Part shown: piece after piece, positions 59,204 to 64,000 of the stretch
Numbering within the stretch: position 1 is the first letter of the stretch
Layout of the letters: every line of letters begins with the position of its first letter
Source of the DNA: JASGDN01 sp049841275
Lineage (GTDB): Bacteria > Chloroflexota > Chloroflexia > Thermomicrobiales > UBA6265
Reading direction: 5' to 3'
NCBI GenBank assembly: GCA_049841275.1
Contig: JASGDN010000072.1
Location: 44,178-108,177, forward strand
Length of the DNA: 64,000 nt
Notes under the pieces: generated by a model
Database searches by the model: none
Told to the model about the DNA's origin: nothing
The model's input: only the letters and a program-made list of their open reading frames with translations
Program-made: the position numbers and the translations under genes

Positions 59204-60856
59204 ATGCGTGCTCGCACCCCGGAATCCGCGCCCTCCGCAACGACCCAGCCTTCCGCCAGACCCGATGCCCAGACCCAGTGGAGCCAGTGGGCGCTCAACC
59301 GACGCGCCCTCCTGAAGACCAGCGCCGCCGGCATGGCCGCTGCCGCGATGGCAAATGGGGGGATGCTCCCGATTCGCTCCGCCTTCGCGCAGGATGCCAC
59401 CCCCGTCGATGGCGGCACCATTTACATGAGCCTCGCCGATGACGATGTGCAGAGCTTCGACCCGATCGTCCCCACCGACAACATGTCGATCTGGACGATG
59501 CTCCTCATCTACGATCAGCTGATCCGGGTCGCCGCCGATGGCGTCAGCCTGGAACCGGGCCTCGCGGAGAAGTGGGAGATCAGCGACGACCTGCTGACCT
59601 ACACCCTCACCCTGCGTGACGCTACCTGGCACGACGGGTCCGCCGTGACGGCGGAGGATGCCGTCTTCTCCATCAACCGTGCCGCGACCGATGAGGCCTC
59701 CACCTGGTCCTCGATGGTCTCCGTCCTCAAGTCCATCGAAGCCACCGATGACAAGACGGTGGTCATCACCCTGAACACGCCGTGGGCCCCATTCGAGGCC
59801 GATCTCGCGCTCTTCGCGTGCAGCATCATCCCGAAGGCCGCCTACGAATCCCAGAAGGCCGCCCTCTTCGACAAGCCGATCGGCTCCGGCCCGTTCGTCT
59901 TCGATTCCTGGAACAAGGGCGCCGAGATCGTCCTCAAGAAGAATCCGAGCTACTGGGACCCCGGCAAGCCGCACCTCGACGAGCTCCACTTCATGGTCCT
60001 CACCGATGCGAATGCCCGCATGCTCCAGTTCCAGGGCGGCGATCTCGACATCGTGACGGCTGTGCCATACAGCCAGATCGAATCGCTGCAGTCGAACCCG
60101 GATGTCGTCGTCCTTCAGGACGCCGTCGCCCGCACCGACTATGTGATGATCAACAACGGCCGCGAGCCGTGGGATGACAAGAACCTCCGTCAGGCCATCA
60201 ACTACGCGGTCGACAAGGACACGCTGCTGGCAAATGTCCTCTTCGGCAATGGCCAGATGGCGAACACGTACCTGCCGCTGATGGCGGGGCACGCCGATAG
60301 CGTCGCGGGCTATCCCTTCGATCTCGACAAGGCGAAGTCCCTCGTGGCCGAGTCCAAGGGCAAGGATGGCTTCACCGGGGAAATCCTGATCGGCGCGGGC
60401 GATTCCGTCGGCGACCAGCTGGCGCAGATCATTGCCTCCCAGCTGAAGGAAATCGGCGGCACCATTACGGTCACCAGCATGGAAGCCGCCGCTCGCCGCG
60501 AGAAGGTCCGCGTCCAGGGCGACTACGACTTCTCCATCGGCTACTACACCACGGACATCATCGACCCCGACCAGCTGACCACGTTCGTCGCTGTCAGTGA
60601 GGAAGGCGGCATCGCCGGGTTCTCCAAGTACAAGAACGAGGAAGTCGACACGCTGGCGAAGCAGGCGGCTCAGGAGCCGGACTGGGAAAAGCGCGTGGAG
60701 ATGTACGCGCAGATCCAGCAGCTCCACTCCGACGATGCGCCGATGATCTTCCTCTTCTACCCGACGGGCGGCGTGGCAACCACGTCCGCCATCCAGAACT
60801 TCAAGGTCCTCCCGACCGGCAACTACCGGCTGTGGGACACCTGGAAGAAGGCCTGA
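59204..60856 (+). CDS. family 5 ABC transporter substrate-binding protein (Tat-exported)
   Basis: A 550-aa DppA/OppA-type binding protein. The N-terminus carries a twin-arginine signal (NRRALLKTSAAGMAAAAM, ending AFAQDATPV). SBP_bac_5 landmarks are YDQLIRVAADGVSLEPGLAEKWE near 105, WHDGSAVTAEDAVFSI near 145, IGSGPFVFDSWNKG near 225, and LRQAINYAVDKDTLL near 328. There is no lipobox, so it is anchored by other means or soluble. Ligands in the family are peptides, sugars, nickel or opines. SD GGAGGTCAT before ATG. Two permease genes follow. Confidence 0.85.
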   Translation: MRARTPESAPSATTQPSARPDAQTQWSQWALNRRALLKTSAAGMAAAAMANGGMLPIRSAFAQDATPVDGGTIYMSLADDDVQSFDPIVPTDNMSIWTMLLIYDQLIRVAADGVSLEPGLAEKWEISDDLLTYTLTLRDATWHDGSAVTAEDAVFSINRAATDEASTWSSMVSVLKSIEATDDKTVVITLNTPWAPFEADLALFACSIIPKAAYESQKAALFDKPIGSGPFVFDSWNKGAEIVLKKNPSYWDPGKPHLDELHFMVLTDANARMLQFQGGDLDIVTAVPYSQIESLQSNPDVVVLQDAVARTDYVMINNGREPWDDKNLRQAINYAVDKDTLLANVLFGNGQMANTYLPLMAGHADSVAGYPFDLDKAKSLVAESKGKDGFTGEILIGAGDSVGDQLAQIIASQLKEIGGTITVTSMEAAARREKVRVQGDYDFSIGYYTTDIIDPDQLTTFVAVSEEGGIAGFSKYKNEEVDTLAKQAAQEPDWEKRVEMYAQIQQLHSDDAPMIFLFYPTGGVATTSAIQNFKVLPTGNYRLWDTWKKA

Positions 60857-60860
60857 CCCA

Positions 60861-60941
60861 GCCGGGAGGGGGAGCGTCGCTCCCCCTCCCGGCGCGCCAC
60901 CTTGGGCTTGTCGCCATCGTCCATGCGGCAAGCCCAAGGTG
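60861..60941 (+). terminator. two tandem hairpins between binding protein and permeases
   Basis: GCCGGGAGGGGGAGC, a GTC loop and its exact complement (60861-60893) come 4 nt after the stop. A second stem, CACCTTGGGCTTG with CAAGCCCAAGGTG (60898-60941), follows. They probably cause partial termination and protect the upstream mRNA, giving more binding protein than permease. Confidence 0.7.
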
Positions 60942-60989
60942 ATGGGCGGCCGCCCAACATCCTCCATCTCCGATACCCGGAGCGATCCC

Positions 60990-61928
60990 ATGCTCGCCTA
61001 CATCGCCCGCCGGATCCTGCAGATGATTCCGGTCCTCTTCCTGCTCACGCTCTTCATCTTCTTCCTCATCCGCCTCATCCCCGGCGATCCCGCCTCCGCC
61101 ATCCTCGGGGACCGCGCGACGGCGGAGATGGTCGCCAACCTGCGCGCTCGGCTGCGGCTGGACGATCCCCTCTGGCAGCAATATCTCGTCTTCATGCGCA
61201 ATCTGATCTTCCACGGCGACATGGGCAACTCGATCCGCAAGGGCGACCCGGTGATCCAGCTCGTCGCCCACCGCCTGCCGCCAACCATCTTCCTGGCCGT
61301 CTACGCCTCAGTCCTCTCGCTCATCATCACCGTGCCGCTCGCAGCTATCGCGGCCCTGAACAACAATCGCTGGCCGGATTATGTCGTGCGCACCTTCGCC
61401 ATGCTCTCGCTGGCGATGCCGGCCTACTGGATCGGCATGATGCTGCTCCAGTTCTTCGCGGTGAAGTACAAGATCTTCCCCGTCTCCGGCTATGGCGACG
61501 GGTTCCTCGGACACCTGGAGTCGCTCTTCCTGCCATCGCTCGCGCTGGCCCTCGGCATCGCCTCGATCCTCATCCGCTCGCTGCGCAACTCGCTCCTGGA
61601 AACGCTCAGCGCCGACTACGTCCGCACGGCCCGCGCAAAAGGGCTCTCCGGACGTGGCGTCTTCATCTGGCACGTCCTGCGGACCTCGGCGCTCTCCACG
61701 ATCACGATCCTCAGCGTGAACTTCGCCTACCTGATCGGCGGCGCGGCGGTCACGGAAACCATCTTCGCGATTCCCGGCATCGGCAGCCTCGTCGTGAGTT
61801 CGATCTTCAATCGCGACTATCCCGTGATCCAGGGCACCACGCTCTTCTTCGGCCTGCTGGTGATGGTGATCAGTCTCGTCACCGATGTTGTCTATGCCCT
61901 GCTCGATCCGCGCGTGCAGTATCGCTGA
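60990..61928 (+). CDS. ABC importer permease (DppB-like)
   Basis: A 312-aa permease with six membrane helices. It starts MLAYIARRILQMIPVLFLLTLFIF, has the conserved LIPGDPASAILG near residue 28 and the periplasmic region typical of DppB, and carries the cytoplasmic EAA loop YVRTARAKGLSGRGVFIWHVLR near 210, which docks the ATPase. ATG at 60990 has CCGGAG 9 nt upstream. It ends 39 nt before the dppC-like gene, in one operon. Confidence 0.9.
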   Translation: MLAYIARRILQMIPVLFLLTLFIFFLIRLIPGDPASAILGDRATAEMVANLRARLRLDDPLWQQYLVFMRNLIFHGDMGNSIRKGDPVIQLVAHRLPPTIFLAVYASVLSLIITVPLAAIAALNNNRWPDYVVRTFAMLSLAMPAYWIGMMLLQFFAVKYKIFPVSGYGDGFLGHLESLFLPSLALALGIASILIRSLRNSLLETLSADYVRTARAKGLSGRGVFIWHVLRTSALSTITILSVNFAYLIGGAAVTETIFAIPGIGSLVVSSIFNRDYPVIQGTTLFFGLLVMVISLVTDVVYALLDPRVQYR

Positions 61929-61967
61929 CCGACTGCACTCCTGCCCGCCATCCGTGAGGAGGTCCCG

Positions 61968-62846
61968 TTGGCTACCGACGCCGTCACGCAACCACTCGCG
62001 AGTGCCGCCAAGGAGCGGCCAACCCGCCCGCGCCGGTCGCTCTGGACGCGCAATCCTTCGCTGGTCGCCGGTCTGACGGTGCTGGTCATCCTGCTGGCGA
62101 TCATTGTCATCGTGCCGGCCGTGAGCCCCTACTCCACCACCGACCCGGACTTCTCCCAGCCAACCTTCGCCGATCCCAGCCGGGATCATCTGCTGGGCAC
62201 CGACAATTTCGGCCGCGACATCTTCACCCGCCTCGCCGCCGGCGGACGCATCGACCTCCTCATCGCCGTGGTCGCGACCGGCGTCACCCTGATCGTCGGC
62301 ACCATCCTCGGCCTCGTCACCGGTTTCTTCGGAGGCTGGATCGACACCATCATCATGCGCGTCGTCGACCTCACGGTCGCCATTCCCACCCTGGTCCTGG
62401 TGATCGCACTGGTCGCCATTCTCGGCACGGGCACCATGAACATCATCTACGCGATCTGGATGGTCGGCTGGGTGACCTATGCCCGTATCGTCCGCGGCGA
62501 GACGATCGTGGCCCGGCGGATGGAATATGTGGAGGCCGCCCGCGTGATCGGCATGGGCAACGGCCGCATCATGTGGCGGCACATCGTTCCCAACGTGATC
62601 GTTGCGGCGATCATCTTCGCAATGGCCGATGTCGTGCTGAACATCCTGCTCAGTTCCAGCCTTTCTTTCCTCGGCCTCGGCGTCCAGTCGCCGAATCCGG
62701 AATGGGGGCTGATGGTGAGCGAGGCAAGAGACTTCTTCCTGAAGGACTGGCGCCTGATGACCTATCCCGGCATCGCCATCCTCATCACCGGCGCCGCCTT
62801 CGGCCTCATCGGTGACGGCCTCGGCCAAGCCCTCCGCCGCCGATAA
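61968..62846 (+). CDS. ABC importer permease (DppC-like)
   Basis: A 292-aa permease of the DppC type. A cytoplasmic N-tail with basic residues precedes the first helix. HLLGTDNFGRDIFTRLAAGGR near residue 78 is the hallmark of the group, and the EAA loop is YVEAARVIGMGNGRIMWRHIVPN near 185. TTG start with GAGGAGG 5 nt upstream. Normally genes for two ATPases (DppD and DppF) would follow; here the next genes are insertion-sequence fragments, so the importer is incomplete within the window. Confidence 0.9.
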   Translation: MATDAVTQPLASAAKERPTRPRRSLWTRNPSLVAGLTVLVILLAIIVIVPAVSPYSTTDPDFSQPTFADPSRDHLLGTDNFGRDIFTRLAAGGRIDLLIAVVATGVTLIVGTILGLVTGFFGGWIDTIIMRVVDLTVAIPTLVLVIALVAILGTGTMNIIYAIWMVGWVTYARIVRGETIVARRMEYVEAARVIGMGNGRIMWRHIVPNVIVAAIIFAMADVVLNILLSSSLSFLGLGVQSPNPEWGLMVSEARDFFLKDWRLMTYPGIAILITGAAFGLIGDGLGQALRRR

Positions 62847-62897
62847 CCTGCCCCCACCGGATCGCGTCCAATCGCGCGGTCATCCGCCTGACACCCT

Positions 62898-63122
62898 CTA
62901 TGACTGCTGCGGCCGGTAATCACCTAGCACGGTGCTGGCGTTCACGTCGAGGGCCCCGACGATCGCGGCATCCGACCAGCTGGGACCGGCCTCGCCATGA
63001 TCGGCCTTGAGCAGGATGCGGGCACGGGTGATCAGCCGGGCCGGGGCCACCCCACCGTGGATGAGGCTATTGAGCTCGGCGCGCTCGGCGTCGGTCAGGA
63101 TGACGCGATAGGAATTGGCCAT
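62898..63122 (-). pseudogene. IS630-type transposase fragment (N-terminal HTH)
   Basis: The 74 codons read like the first domain of IS630-family transposases: ILTDAERAELNSLIHGG, then ARLITRARILLKADHG and WSDAAIVGALDVNASTV. After Ser-Thr-Val the frame runs into unrelated residues and stops; the catalytic DDE part is missing. It is a leftover of a former insertion, 51 nt beyond the permease stop. Expression is unlikely to matter. Confidence 0.7.
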
Positions 63123-63301
63123 GGCGGGAACTCCTTGGACGAGGACACAGCACGATCCCCCTCCTGCACTCCCCTTGCCACCGGCACTTTACCCGTGACA
63201 GACCACTAGGGAGCGCATCCCTTGTCAGGCAATTCGACGGCGATCCCACATGAACCACTTGACAGGTTGCACGGCACAGGATGTCCGGAGCCATCACGAA
63301 C

Positions 63302-63886
63302 TCACAGATGTCCGCCGCCATCGACTTCAAGGATCGAGCCGGTGATAAATCCACCGGTGACCATGAGCTCGATCGCCTGCGCAATGTCGGCGTCAGTGCC
63401 AACCCTGCGGACGGGGAGCTGTTCCGCGAAGCCACGCAGCACAGTATCGCGCTGGTCCCCGAAGGAATCCCACCAGCCGGTCGAGACCACGCCGGGACTG
63501 ACTGCGTTGACCCTGCGTGGCGCAAGTTCGACGGCAAGTGGCGGTACCGCTGCCTCGATCGCTCCATTCACAGCCGCCAGACCCGCCGTTCCCGGTAAGG
63601 CCGACCGTGCGGAAGCCGCCGTGACGAATGTGATCGATCCGTCAATGGAGAGGTAAGGCAGCGCGGCCTGGGCAACAGCAAGCTGCGCGATCGTCTTGGC
63701 GGCAATCGCACTTGAGAGCGTCTGGAGGTCGAGTGTCGCAAACGGTCCCGCACCGGCAGAACCCGTCACCAACACGACAAGGTCGGTAAACGGCCCCGCA
63801 GTTTCGAAGAGAAGCTTAAGCTGCTCGGGACGGGTCGCGTCCGCCTGCGTGGTACTCACTGCGGGAAGCTCGGCACTTAGAGTGCC
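63302..63886 (-). pseudogene. SDR-type oxidoreductase gene truncated at its 5' end
   Basis: About 190 codons of an SDR from the middle of the Rossmann fold to the end. It has ADATRPEQLKLLFETAGPFTDLVVLVTGSAG, then LSIDGSITFVTAASA, AAVNGAIEAAVPPLAVELAPRRVNAVSPG and the C-terminal FITGSILEVDGGGHL. The N-terminal ~50 residues with the Gly-rich cofactor motif are absent; an IS5-type end is joined there at a small palindrome (GGCACT-TAG-AGTGCC, 63872-63886). In this SDR subgroup Asn-Gly-Ala replaces the usual Tyr-x3-Lys. It is inactive as written. Confidence 0.75.
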
Positions 63887-64000
63887 TAACACAACCGGGT
63901 GATGGCGTTGAAGCAGATGAGGCAGCAACCGAGCGTGGTGAAGGCCTGATGGATGTCGACGCGACGTTCGTACCGAATGGTCAGCCGCCGATACCGGTTC
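63886..64000 (-). CDS. IS5-family transposase, C-terminal end (runs off the window)
   Basis: The last 37 codons are visible: NRYRRLTIRYERRVDIHQAF, then TTLGCCLICFNAITRLC and TAG. This is the usual end of IS5-family transposases (R-Y-E-R-R-x-D-I-H and L-x-C-C-L-I-C). The gene starts beyond the right edge. It abuts the truncated SDR gene, which it probably disrupted. Confidence 0.75.
   Translation of the reverse strand, partial: NRYRRLTIRYERRVDIHQAFTTLGCCLICFNAITRLC

Overview
The window looks like chromosome of a high-GC member of the Chloroflexota, most likely Thermomicrobia (Thermomicrobiales or Sphaerobacterales). The reasons are very strong G/C preference at third codon positions, many GTG and a few TTG starts with clear Shine-Dalgarno (SD) sequences, and exported proteins whose Tat signals are followed by low-complexity Ala/Thr/Pro/Ser linkers of the DATPAASPAA type. 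The taxonomic call is inference from style. No rRNA, tRNA, CRISPR array or phage module was seen.

Region 0-13 kb: the tail of a sugar phosphate isomerase and a Gfo/Idh/MocA oxidoreductase precede an ebo cluster (eboD, an unrecognised 99-aa gene, eboB, eboE, eboC, eboF; no EboA seen). Elsewhere this cluster is tied to moving a secondary-metabolite precursor to the periplasm. A convergent pair follows, encoding a flavoprotein dehydrogenase of the GMC type and its Tat-exported small subunit. Next come a VTT-domain membrane protein and a sugar-dehydrogenase-like beta-propeller protein.

Region 13-33.5 kb: mostly resistance, repair and regulatory genes. These are an alpha/beta hydrolase with an APH-type kinase; an apparently leaderless ArsR/SRPBCC operon; an AlkZ-like DNA glycosylase with a WYL regulator; leuA; a second hydrolase; a MetE-like enzyme; a TetR/MFS efflux pair with a clear operator; a GNAT acetyltransferase; and an ABC-F ATPase behind a leader that looks like a peptide-controlled attenuator. 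A second ArsR/SRPBCC module and a second DHA2-type efflux gene follow, the SRPBCC and efflux genes both frameshifted. Then come a cupin, an orphan gene and a GT4 glycosyltransferase.

Region 33.5-51 kb: a serine hydrolase, a LOG-family protein, a decayed IS4-type element, a quinoprotein-cupredoxin fusion, an RsmC-like methyltransferase, an AAA ATPase pseudogene carrying a perfect template-switch palindrome, an M29 aminopeptidase, an XRE regulator, a PadR regulator with a glycosidase-like partner, a TPR protein, a UbiB-type kinase, an ankyrin protein and an aquaporin.

Region 51-64 kb: a carbohydrate locus with two GH4 glycosidases, a zinc-type alcohol dehydrogenase relative, a five-bladed propeller hydrolase, an SDR, an LLM flavin oxidoreductase and a family 5 ABC importer (binding protein plus two permeases; no ATPase genes follow). 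It ends in insertion-sequence debris: an IS630 fragment, an SDR gene cut by an IS5-type end, and the end of an IS5 transposase running out of the window.

At least six genes carry frameshifts or stops, and several intergenic regions hold hairpins or copies of a dispersed repeat. Either the assembly has local errors or this is a gene-decay zone; read data would decide.
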